Source of the DNA: Thaumasiovibrio sp047250365 | GTDB taxonomy: Bacteria > Pseudomonadota > Gammaproteobacteria > Enterobacterales > Vibrionaceae | Assembly (NCBI RefSeq): GCF_047250365.1 | Contig: NZ_JBLBVL010000022.1 | Span: 9,167 to 73,166, forward strand | Direction of reading: 5' to 3' | DNA: 64,000 bases | Part shown: in pieces, positions 6,813 through 14,661 of the stretch | Numbering within the stretch: the first letter of the stretch is position 1 | Layout: every line of letters begins with the position of its first letter | Notes under the pieces: model-generated | Told to the model about the DNA's origin: nothing | Databases searched by the model: none | Seen by the model: the letters and a program-made list of their open reading frames with translations, nothing else | Translations under genes and position numbers: made by a program

Positions 6813-8459
6813 TTACATCATCCCTGGCATGCCACCCATACCGCCCATGCCACCCATATCAGGCATTGCAGGCGCATCTTTAGCTGGAAGTTCAGACACC
6901 ATTGCTTCAGTGGTGATCATAAGACCTGCAACAGATGCCGCGAACTGAAGTGCGCTACGCGTTACTTTAGTTGGGTCCAAAATACCCATTGCAATCATGT
7001 CGCCGTATTCGCCCGTTGCAGCGTTGTAGCCGTAGTTAGCTTCACCCGCCTTCACGTTGTTAGCAACCACAGACTCTTCGTCGCCAGCATTGCTGGTGAT
7101 TTGACGCAGTGGCGCTTCCATTGCGCGTAGCGCAACACGGATACCAACGTTCTGCTCTTCGTTGTCACCTTGTAGGTCAACCACTTTTGATGCTGCGCGG
7201 ATCAGTGCAACACCACCACCTGCAACCACACCTTCTTCAACCGCTGCACGAGTTGCATGCAGTGCATCTTCAACGCGGTCTTTCTTCTCTTTCATTTCAA
7301 CTTCAGTCGCTGCACCAACTTTGATCACTGCAACACCGCCAGCGAGTTTAGCCACGCGCTCTTGCAATTTCTCTTTGTCGTAATCTGACGTTGCTTCTTC
7401 GATTTGACCACGAATTTGTGCAACGCGACCTTGGATAGCCGCTTCATCACCAGTACCATCGATGATCGTGGTGTTTTCTTTAGTGATAGCAATGCGCTTC
7501 GCTTGACCTAGGTCTTCTAACGTTACTTTCTCTAGCTCTAGGCCCACTTCTTCAGAAATAACCGTACCACCCGTTAGAATCGCGATGTCTTGAAGCATTG
7601 CTTTACGACGATCACCAAAACCTGGTGCTTTAACCGCTGCTACTTTCACGATGCCACGCATGTTGTTCACAACCAAGGTGGCTAGCGCTTCACCTTCTAC
7701 ATCTTCTGCAATGATAAGCAGCGGACGAGATGCTTTTGCTACGGCTTCTAATGTCGGCAGTAGTTCACGAATGTTCGATACTTTTTTGTCGACAAGCAGA
7801 ATAAACGGATTTTCTAGCTCAACACTGCCAGATTCTTGGTTATTGATGAAGTAAGGAGATAGGTAACCGCGATCGAACTGCATACCTTCAACAACGTCAA
7901 GCTCATCTTGAAGTGCTTGACCTTCTTCAACGGTAATAACGCCGTCACGGCCTACTTTTTCCATTGCTTCAGCAATGATGTTACCAACAGTGGTATCAGA
8001 GTTCGCAGAGATAGTCCCCACCTGTGCGATCGCTTTGGTATCTGCACAAGGGACAGATAGGGCTTTTAGCTCTTCAACTGCAGCGATAACCGCTTTATCG
8101 ATACCACGCTTAAGATCCATTGGGTTCATACCCGCAGCAACAGCTTTCAGACCTTCAGCAATAATAGATTGTGCAAGAACAGTCGCAGTCGTTGTTCCGT
8201 CACCTGCTGCGTCATTGGCTTGTGACGCCACTTCTTTAACCATTTGTGCGCCCATGTTCTGGAACTTGTCTTCCAGCTCAATTTCACGCGCGACAGATAC
8301 GCCATCTTTCGTGATGGTTGGTGCACCAAATGATTTGTCTAATACAACATTACGGCCTTTAGGACCTAACGTTACTTTAACGGCATCAGCAAGGACATTA
8401 ACGCCTTCTAGCATTCTTACGCGAGCGTCATTTCCAAACTTAACTTCTTTAGCTGCCAT
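6813..8459 (-). CDS. groEL: Chaperonin GroEL (60 kDa)
   Basis: GroEL forms the double-ring ATP-driven folding chamber in the cytoplasm. The 548-residue protein is the usual length. It starts MAAKEVKFGNDARVRML, carries the ATP-binding GDGTTTATVLA segment (about residues 86-96) and the family signature AAVEEGVVAGGG, and ends in the GGM-repeat tail GGMGGMGGMPGMM. It lies 42 bp downstream of groES and is transcribed with it from a sigma-32-type promoter. Nothing is unusual; only this copy is in the window. Confidence 0.99.
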   Translation of the reverse strand: MAAKEVKFGNDARVRMLEGVNVLADAVKVTLGPKGRNVVLDKSFGAPTITKDGVSVAREIELEDKFQNMGAQMVKEVASQANDAAGDGTTTATVLAQSIIAEGLKAVAAGMNPMDLKRGIDKAVIAAVEELKALSVPCADTKAIAQVGTISANSDTTVGNIIAEAMEKVGRDGVITVEEGQALQDELDVVEGMQFDRGYLSPYFINNQESGSVELENPFILLVDKKVSNIRELLPTLEAVAKASRPLLIIAEDVEGEALATLVVNNMRGIVKVAAVKAPGFGDRRKAMLQDIAILTGGTVISEEVGLELEKVTLEDLGQAKRIAITKENTTIIDGTGDEAAIQGRVAQIRGQIEEATSDYDKEKLQERVAKLAGGVAVIKVGAATEVEMKEKKDRVEDALHATRAAVEEGVVAGGGVALIRAASKVVDLQGDNEEQNVGIRVALRAMEAPLRQITSNAGDEESVVANNVKAGEANYGYNAATGEYGDMIAMGILDPTKVTRSALQFAASVAGLMITTEAMVSELPAKDAPAMPDMGGMGGMGGMPGMM

Positions 8460-8501
8460 GATTTTCTTCCTTACTTAGATTCTTGTTTAAATTGAAGTGA
8501 A

Positions 8502-8792
8502 TTACTCAACGATAGCCATGATGTCGCTTTCAGACAGGATCAGGACCTCTTTACCATCAATCTTTTCGGTTTTGGTGCCATAGCCTTCTGAGAAAATAAC
8601 TGTATCGCCAACCTTGACGTCCAATGGCTGAACTGTACCGTTTTCTAGGATGCGGCCTTTGCCCACCGCTAAAATGGTGCCTCGAGTTGACTTTTCTGCT
8701 GCAGAGCCAGTTAGCACAATGCCACCAGCAGATTTTGATTCAACTTCTTGGCGCGCTACGATAACGCGGTCATGTAAAGGACGAATATTCAT
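8502..8792 (-). CDS. groES: Co-chaperonin GroES (10 kDa)
   Basis: GroES caps the GroEL ring. The start at 8792 gives the standard 96-residue protein beginning MNIRPLHDRVIVARQE, with CAGGAGAG upstream as ribosome site. An in-frame ATG ten codons upstream is not supported. The mobile loop lies at SKSAGGIVLTGSAAEKSTRG (about residues 17-36), including the GroEL-binding GIVLTG. First gene of the groESL operon. Confidence 0.99.
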   Translation of the reverse strand: MNIRPLHDRVIVARQEVESKSAGGIVLTGSAAEKSTRGTILAVGKGRILENGTVQPLDVKVGDTVIFSEGYGTKTEKIDGKEVLILSESDIMAIVE

Positions 8793-8870
8793 CGGTCGTC
8801 TCTCCTGATTATTTATATCCATGATTAGAACAATGCCGACAATAAGTCAGGCGTCACTTAGTTAACTCAT

Positions 8871-8899
8871 TTATGGGGATGACAAAATCAGAACCCAAG
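8871..8899 (-). promoter_or_regulatory. Sigma-32-type heat-shock promoter of groESL
   Basis: On the minus strand CTTGGGT (8893-8899) is followed after 14 bp by CCCCATAA (8871-8878), matching the sigma-32 pattern CTTGAAA-N13..15-CCCCATNT in the key CTTG and CCCCAT elements. It is about 80 bp upstream of groES. No CIRCE inverted repeat is seen, so heat control is expected through sigma-32. Confidence 0.75.
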
Positions 8900-8996
8900 C
8901 CTTCCTGCACTTTTTTTTTATTTTTTCATCCCCTTTACACCAATTAGGGCTTTCGATTAGGGTTATCGCGTACCCGATAACTTTAAATGCATCCCG

Positions 8997-10373
8997 ATGA
9001 CTATAAAAGCGACGTCCAATTCACTGCCACACGATAAGCATGGCTTGCTCAGCGCACCAGTTAATGGCGTATTACGCCAAATGACTGTGCCGATGGTGTT
9101 GGGGCTGATCGCCATTTTATTGTTCAATTTGGTCGATACGTTTTTTATCGCCATGCTGGGTACTGAAGCGTTAGCCGCTGTTAGCTTTACTTTTCCCATT
9201 ACGTTTGCCGTCAACTGCATTACGATGGGCGTCGGCGTTGGTCTGTCTTCATTGATAGGGCAGCAGCTAGGACAAGGACATCACCATGTCGCTGCGCGTT
9301 TAACCACCCATGGTTTGTTGCTAGCTCTTGCCTTAGTATGTAGTGCCTCGACGATTGGTCTACTCACATTAACCCCCTTATTTTCAAGCCTTGGTGCCAA
9401 CCACTCATTGTTACCATTAATTTCTGACTATATGGTTATCTGGTATTGGAGCATTCCCTTATTGGTTATTCCAATGGCAGGCAACAGTGCGATTCGTGCC
9501 AGTGGAGATACCCGATCGCCAGCAGTCATTATGATGTTAGCCGGGGTCATCAATGGCCTTCTCGACCCGTTGCTAATCTTTGGCTTAGGCCCCTTCCCCG
9601 AACTAGGTATTCAGGGGGCTGCTATTGCCAGCGCCATCAGCTGGCTCGGTGCATTAATAGGCTCTGGCTATCTACTGGCAGTACGTGAGCGGTTACTGAC
9701 CTTTCCTACCTGGCATGGCTTATTTCATGATTGGCGACGAATTTTAGTGATTGGTACACCCGCTGGTATATCGAACGCCATGACCCCTCTGTCTGGAGCT
9801 ATTCTAATGGGGGTGCTTGCAACTCATGGCAATGCGGCTGTCGCGGCGTACGGGGCAGCACAACGGATAGAGTCATTACTTTTAATTGTCGCGATGGCAC
9901 TTGCTTCGGTATTTACACCGTTTATGGCGCAAAATATGGGGGCGGGATTATATCTACGTGCATTTAAGGGGTTATTTAACGCGATGCGCTTTAGCTTCTT
10001 TTTTCAACTTTTTGCCTATATCTTATTCGTCCCCTTAACTTGGCCTATTACCTATTTTTTCACCATCGATACGGCCGTGCAGGATAACCTGTGGCTATAC
10101 CTTATTATGGTTCCTGCTAGTTACGGCATGCAAGGATGTATGATGCTACTCGTTTCAGCACTCAATGCACTACAACGTTCCTCACAAGCCATGCTATGTA
10201 ACTTTATTCGGCTGTTTGTTTTGCTGCTACCGATGAGCATCTATGCCAGCCACAGCCAAGGCATTGACGGTATCTTTACCGCAATTGCCTTGGCGAATGT
10301 TATCGCCGGCGCTGGTGCTTTACTGTATGCCTTTAAACTGCGCCAACATTACTTGAGACAATTACTTCCCTAG
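8997..10373 (+). CDS. MATE-family multidrug/sodium antiporter
   Basis: A 458-residue inner-membrane protein with about 12 predicted helices in two MatE halves (residues about 25-185 and 245-405). The opening PVNGVLRQMTVPMVLGLIAILLFNLVDTFFIAMLG is typical of MATE exporters, which expel cationic drugs in exchange for Na+ or H+. It resembles the Vibrio Vcm/VcrM group and DinF relatives; the substrate is unknown. The ribosome site before the ATG at 8997 is weak. Its last 12 bp overlap the end of fxsA, which runs the other way. Confidence 0.88.
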   Translation: MTIKATSNSLPHDKHGLLSAPVNGVLRQMTVPMVLGLIAILLFNLVDTFFIAMLGTEALAAVSFTFPITFAVNCITMGVGVGLSSLIGQQLGQGHHHVAARLTTHGLLLALALVCSASTIGLLTLTPLFSSLGANHSLLPLISDYMVIWYWSIPLLVIPMAGNSAIRASGDTRSPAVIMMLAGVINGLLDPLLIFGLGPFPELGIQGAAIASAISWLGALIGSGYLLAVRERLLTFPTWHGLFHDWRRILVIGTPAGISNAMTPLSGAILMGVLATHGNAAVAAYGAAQRIESLLLIVAMALASVFTPFMAQNMGAGLYLRAFKGLFNAMRFSFFFQLFAYILFVPLTWPITYFFTIDTAVQDNLWLYLIMVPASYGMQGCMMLLVSALNALQRSSQAMLCNFIRLFVLLLPMSIYASHSQGIDGIFTAIALANVIAGAGALLYAFKLRQHYLRQLLP

Positions 10374-10880
10374 CCGGTCATTTTTGTCGTCTTTGTGTTC
10401 AAACTCACCTTCATAGATATCACCATTACGCGAGCTCTGCGATCGATCATGTGGAGGCTGCTGTGAAGAGAACGGGTCTTGCTGATGCCCGAACCCTGCC
10501 TGGAAACCAGCTTGCCCCATCGTCTGCACTTTGACACGTTTCATTATCTCTTGCGCTAAGTAAGCACGCGGCACAGGTAAAAGAACCAGCATTCCCAATG
10601 CATCAGTCATAAAGCCGGGGGTCAACAAAAGCACCCCACACACTGCTAACATAACCCCTTCCAATATTTGCTGTGCTGGCATCTCCCCTTGTTGTAAACG
10701 CTGTTGGACAGACATTAGTGTCATGATCCCTTGGCTACGTACAAGCGACGCACCAACCACGGCAGTCAACAAAACAAGCGACAGCGTGGGCCATAAACCA
10801 AGCACACCACCCACCTGAACAAACAGGGCGATTTCAATAATCGGGACGAAGATGAATAGCAGTAATAAAATAGAAAACAC
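10362..10880 (-). CDS. fxsA: FxsA-family inner-membrane protein
   Basis: The FxsA family is named for E. coli FxsA, whose overproduction relieves F-plasmid exclusion of phage T7. Residues include FVPIIEIALFVQVGGVLG, the conserved start of the domain, followed by two further hydrophobic helices (about 40-60 and 75-105) and a hydrophilic, Gln/Asp-rich tail. I chose a GTG at 10880 because AAGGGG lies 6 bp before it; a TTG at 10922 would add 14 residues. Its position beside groESL and aspA is the same as in enterobacteria. Physiological role unknown. Confidence 0.85.
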   Translation of the reverse strand: MFSILLLLFIFVPIIEIALFVQVGGVLGLWPTLSLVLLTAVVGASLVRSQGIMTLMSVQQRLQQGEMPAQQILEGVMLAVCGVLLLTPGFMTDALGMLVLLPVPRAYLAQEIMKRVKVQTMGQAGFQAGFGHQQDPFSSQQPPHDRSQSSRNGDIYEGEFEHKDDKNDRLGK

Positions 10881-11073
10881 AACCAACCCCTTAACAACTA
10901 CGTGCAGTGAATAGCACCACAACTCTCACTTTCAATATGGAGATAACTCTGCCGTTTTGCAATGATGACACCCAAACAAAACGTAGCTGAACCCACTTTG
11001 AACTGGAAAGCAAAAAAAGTCAGTTAAATTTGCTATCAACGAATTCTTTCCGCGTAAAAATAAGTTACAGTAA

Positions 11074-11087
11074 TTGATGTAAATCAC
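11074..11087 (+). promoter_or_regulatory. FNR/CRP-type site upstream of aspA
   Basis: TTGATGTAAATCAC matches the FNR consensus TTGATNNNNATCAA at all but the last fixed base. The same sequence read as a CRP site gives TGA-N6-TCACA. A TAATAT -10-like element at 11131-11136 would put it about 62 bp upstream of the start, a class I position. Anaerobic or cAMP activation fits aspA. Confidence 0.6.
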
Positions 11088-11226
11088 ATAGCTATACAAA
11101 ATTTAGTTAACTTTGATAAATCAACAGTGGTAATATTGCATTAGCGAATTAATACAGCGTATTATCCACCTAGTTGTCTAAGAAGACAGTTATTTGCTTT
11201 GGCAAATGGACGCAAGAAAGGAATCT

Positions 11227-11250
11227 ATGCACGGATTGAGTTGGTTCTAG
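11227..11250 (+). CDS. Possible leader mini-ORF MHGLSWF upstream of aspA
   Basis: A seven-codon reading frame starting at an ATG preceded by AAGAAAGGAAT, a good ribosome site with 4-5 bp spacing, and ending in TAG 33 bp before the aspA ATG. Its last codons fall in a short hairpin (AGTTG at 11239-11243, CAACT at 11254-11258) followed by a T-run. This could be a translated leader that controls read-through, or chance. I know of no described leader peptide for aspA. Confidence 0.35.
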   Translation: MHGLSWF

Positions 11251-11283
11251 TTTCAACTTTTTTCAAATCCTAGAAGGCGACAT

Positions 11284-12741
11284 ATGTCACAGATGATTGA
11301 AAACCAAGCACAAAACACCCAAAACACTGCTACTCGTGTAGAAGAAGACCTATTGGGTCAGCGTCAGATCCCATCTGATGCATACTATGGTATCCACACC
11401 CTACGTGCGGTAGAGAACTTCAATATTTCATCGACCACGATTTCTGACGTGCCTGAGTTCGTACGCGGCATGGTATTTACCAAAAAAGCTGCTGCAATGG
11501 CAAACAAAGAGCTAGGTGTAATTCCAGCAGACGTTGGCGAGTTCATCATCAAAGCTTGTGATGTCATTCTAGAAACTGGCAAGTGCATGGATCAGTTCCC
11601 ATCTGATGTTTATCAAGGTGGTGCGGGCACATCAGTTAACATGAACACAAATGAAGTTGTGGCAAACCTTGCTCTTGAGCTAATGGGCAAAGAGAAAGGC
11701 GATTACGAAACCGTAAACCCTAACGATCACGTTAACAAAAGTCAGTCAACTAACTGTGCTTACCCAACGGGTTTCCGCGTGGCTGTTTACAACAGCGTGA
11801 TGAAAGCGATTGAAGAACTTGAATACCTAAAAGGCACGTTCGAAGTTAAAGCCGAAGAGTTTAAAGACGTACTGAAAATGGGCCGTACCCAGCTTCAAGA
11901 CGCTGTTCCGATGACTGTTGGCCAAGAGTTCAAAGCTTTTGCTGTTCTAGTGAACGAAGAGATTCGTTGCCTGAAACACACTGCTGCATTACTGCTAGAA
12001 GTAAACCTAGGTGCAACGGCGATCGGTACCGGCCTTAACACTCCAACTGGTTACCAAGAACTTGCAGTACAACGCCTTGCTGAAGTAACCGGTCTTGCTG
12101 TTGTTCCTTCTGAAGACTTAATCGAAGCAACCTCTGACTGTGGTGCTTATGTTATGGTTCACGGTGCACTTAAGCGTCTAGCCGTTAAACTCTCTAAGAT
12201 CTGTAACGACTTACGCCTTCTATCTTCTGGTCCTCGCGCTGGTCTAAATGAGATCAACCTACCAGAAATGCAGGCTGGCTCTTCTATCATGCCTGCTAAA
12301 GTAAACCCTGTTATCCCTGAGGTTGTTAACCAAGTTTGCTTCAAAGTATTTGGTAACGACACCACCATCACATTCGCAGCAGAAGCGGGCCAGCTTCAGC
12401 TAAACGTGATGGAGCCTGTTATTGGCCAGGCGCTATTCGAATCTATCGAGATTCTAGCCAACGCTGCACGCAACCTTGGTGAAAAGTGCATCGAAGGTAT
12501 CACCGTTAATGCTGACGTATGTAAGCAATACGTGATGGGCTCGATTGGTATCGTCACTTACTTGAACCCACTAATCGGTCATCACGAAGGTGATATCGTT
12601 GGTAAGATCTGTGCTGAAACCGGCAAAAGCGTACGCGAAGTCGTGCTGGAGCGCGGCCTTCTAACGGAAGAGCAACTGGATGACATCTTCTCTGTTGAGA
12701 ACCTAATGAACCCAGAATATAAAGCGAAGCGTTACAACTAA
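11284..12741 (+). CDS. aspA: Aspartate ammonia-lyase (aspartase)
   Basis: Aspartase deaminates L-aspartate to fumarate and ammonia, supplying fumarate for anaerobic respiration. The 485-residue protein belongs to the fumarase/aspartase superfamily: GSSIMPAKVNPV is the catalytic-loop signature, GRTQLQDAVPMTVGQE and TSDCGAYVMVHGALK are family blocks. It has a short Gln/Asn-rich N-terminal extension before RVEEDLLGQRQIP. It is followed by dcuA, which exchanges C4-dicarboxylates, and the frd operon lies 10 kb away, so uptake, deamination and reduction are all encoded here. An FNR-like site lies upstream. Confidence 0.98.
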   Translation: MSQMIENQAQNTQNTATRVEEDLLGQRQIPSDAYYGIHTLRAVENFNISSTTISDVPEFVRGMVFTKKAAAMANKELGVIPADVGEFIIKACDVILETGKCMDQFPSDVYQGGAGTSVNMNTNEVVANLALELMGKEKGDYETVNPNDHVNKSQSTNCAYPTGFRVAVYNSVMKAIEELEYLKGTFEVKAEEFKDVLKMGRTQLQDAVPMTVGQEFKAFAVLVNEEIRCLKHTAALLLEVNLGATAIGTGLNTPTGYQELAVQRLAEVTGLAVVPSEDLIEATSDCGAYVMVHGALKRLAVKLSKICNDLRLLSSGPRAGLNEINLPEMQAGSSIMPAKVNPVIPEVVNQVCFKVFGNDTTITFAAEAGQLQLNVMEPVIGQALFESIEILANAARNLGEKCIEGITVNADVCKQYVMGSIGIVTYLNPLIGHHEGDIVGKICAETGKSVREVVLERGLLTEEQLDDIFSVENLMNPEYKAKRYN

Positions 12742-12760
12742 GCGCATTCTCTTTCAGTTC

Positions 12761-12790
12761 AAAAAGCGGGCCTTGGTGCTCGCTTTTTTG
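12761..12790 (+). terminator. Terminator after aspA
   Basis: AAAAAGCGGGC and GCTCGCTTTTTT form a stem of about 6 GC-rich pairs (one G-T) extended by A-T pairs, with a T-run. It lies 20 bp after the aspA stop, so dcuA depends on read-through or its own promoter. Confidence 0.75.
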
Positions 12791-12800
12791 TATCTCCGGC

Positions 12801-12900
12801 TTCACATCATGACCTTCACCACCATGATCGCAACAAAACAGCAACACCTCACCACCACTACGCAAACAACAACAGAGCATTAACAAAACCACAACGAAAC
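12801..12900 (+). promoter_or_regulatory. C-rich, G-poor stretch between aspA and dcuA (rut-like)
   Basis: The gap between aspA and dcuA is about 430 bp without a gene. Within it, this 100-bp segment contains about 36 C and 8 G and has little secondary structure, the composition of Rho-loading sites. It could back up the aspA terminator or limit read-through into dcuA. The rest of the gap, to 13170, should hold the dcuA promoter; I cannot place it confidently. Confidence 0.35.
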
Positions 12901-13170
12901 AATGTGTGGGATTGAAAATTCAAAACAAGATCTAATACTGCATATATCCCAAAAAATAATGCCAATCACCATAAAGTTGATCTAACCCAATCATTACTTC
13001 CTTAGCATTAATTTAAAATACCATTCAAGCAATCGATTTGAGAGGATCGATAAGGCACTTCAAGTATATGTCGCAACCGCGTGGTAACACACCACTCACA
13101 CTAAAGACACAGATGCCCAACGAAGTGCTTACACGGACTATTTGCTATTTATTCTTATCTAGGAGAGATT

Positions 13171-14484
13171 ATGTTTTTATTACAGTTCCTCATCGTTTTA
13201 GGCTGTATCTTAATTGGTGCCCGCATCGGCGGAATTGGTTTAGGTGTCATGGGGGGAATGGGGCTAGCGATTCTCTCCTTTGTATTTGGCCTACAACCAA
13301 CCAGCCCACCAATTGGTGTCATGCTCATGATCATGGCGGTTGTTGCAGCTGCTGCATCCATGCAAGCCGCAGGTGGTTTAAGCTACCTAATTAAAATAGC
13401 TAGCTCAATCTTACGTAAAAATCCCAAGCATATTACTTTCATCGCTCCAGCCGTCACTTACTTCTTCACCATGATGGCCGGTACCGGTCACGTCGCTTAT
13501 TCTGTTCTTCCTGTTATTGCTGAAGTTAGCCGTCGTAGCGGTATTCGGCCAGAGCGTCCATTAGGTATGGCCGTAATTGCTTCACAATTTGCGATTGTAG
13601 CCAGTCCGATTGCAGCAGCCGTTGTGGCATGTGTGGCATTCTTAGAGCCACAAGGCATTACATTAGCGGATGTCTTGATGGTAACTATCCCTGCCACTTT
13701 CCTTGGTTTGTTCTCTGCATGCTTGATTGTTAACAAGCTCGGTAAAGAATTAAAAGACGATCCTGAATATCAACGTCGCCTACAAGATCCTGCATTCCGC
13801 GCTGAAATGGAGCAAGAAACGCAAGTCGACAATGTTGTTATTGCACCTACCGCGAAGAAATCTGTCTTTATCTTTCTCGTTGCTGCACTGACTGTTGTCA
13901 TAATGGGCGCTTTCCCTGGGCTACGTCCTCACTTCGATGGCAGCGCGATGGGGATGGCCGATACCATTGAGATTGTAATGTTAACCGCAGCAGCGCTGAT
14001 CATTCTTATCTGTAAGCCTGATGGCTATGCCATTACACAAGGGTCTGTTTTCCATGCGGGCATGCGGGCGATTGTTGCCATCTTTGGTATTGCTTGGTTG
14101 GGCGACACGCTAACAGCTGCGCACATCGAAGACGTAAAATCGGCGGTATCCACCATTGTTGAAGTAGCACCATGGGCATTTGCAATTGCACTGTTTGCTC
14201 TATCGGTCATGGTCAATTCACAAGGTGCAACCACTGCTGTATTGATCCCTCTCGGTATCTCTATCGGCTTGCCTGTCCATGTCATCATTGCAACGTTTGT
14301 CGCTGTAAATGGCTATTTCTTTATTCCGAATTACGGCCCAATTATCGCGTCTATCGACTTTGACCAAACCGGTACAACCAAGATTGGTAAGTACATCTTT
14401 AACCATAGTTTCATGTTGCCAGGCTTACTCAGCATGTTCTTCAGTATTATTTATGGCTTTATTTTTGCGGGTTTAACCCTGTAA
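13171..14484 (+). CDS. dcuA: Anaerobic C4-dicarboxylate transporter DcuA
   Basis: A 437-residue inner-membrane protein of the Dcu family with 10 or more hydrophobic helices. It takes up aspartate, fumarate and malate in exchange for succinate, and also imports C4-dicarboxylates aerobically as a nitrogen source. The opening MFLLQFLIVLGCILIGARIG, the segment MMAGTGHVAYSVLPVIAEV and the end motif PNYGPIIASIDFDQTGTT are characteristic. AGGAGAGA precedes the ATG. Placement directly after aspA matches E. coli. In E. coli cutA follows; here dsbD comes next. Confidence 0.96.
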   Translation: MFLLQFLIVLGCILIGARIGGIGLGVMGGMGLAILSFVFGLQPTSPPIGVMLMIMAVVAAAASMQAAGGLSYLIKIASSILRKNPKHITFIAPAVTYFFTMMAGTGHVAYSVLPVIAEVSRRSGIRPERPLGMAVIASQFAIVASPIAAAVVACVAFLEPQGITLADVLMVTIPATFLGLFSACLIVNKLGKELKDDPEYQRRLQDPAFRAEMEQETQVDNVVIAPTAKKSVFIFLVAALTVVIMGAFPGLRPHFDGSAMGMADTIEIVMLTAAALIILICKPDGYAITQGSVFHAGMRAIVAIFGIAWLGDTLTAAHIEDVKSAVSTIVEVAPWAFAIALFALSVMVNSQGATTAVLIPLGISIGLPVHVIIATFVAVNGYFFIPNYGPIIASIDFDQTGTTKIGKYIFNHSFMLPGLLSMFFSIIYGFIFAGLTL

Positions 14485-14500
14485 TCAATCCACCTCACAA

Positions 14501-14527
14501 AAAGGGCGCGATTATCGCGCCTTTTTT
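14501..14527 (+). terminator. Terminator after dcuA
   Basis: GGCGCGA and TCGCGCC around a short loop with flanking AAA and TTTTTT runs, 16 bp after the dcuA stop. It separates dcuA from dsbD. Confidence 0.88.
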
Positions 14528-14661
14528 CTTATTCGCTGTTTAAAACATTTCATGCATTCTCTTGCGTATTGGTCGAACAAAATAAATTTCCCACGCAATG
14601 AAACCAAACATGCTAATCTCAGGTCTTTAAAATAGACCTTTATAATATTGTAGTCAGCCGG

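Noticed and set aside
7975..8478. 167-codon plus-strand frame
   Set aside because: It is the antisense shadow of groEL, without ribosome site or recognisable protein features.
8793..8996. CIRCE element upstream of groESL
   Set aside because: No TTAGCACTC-N9-GAGTGCTAA repeat is present; a sigma-32-type promoter explains heat control.
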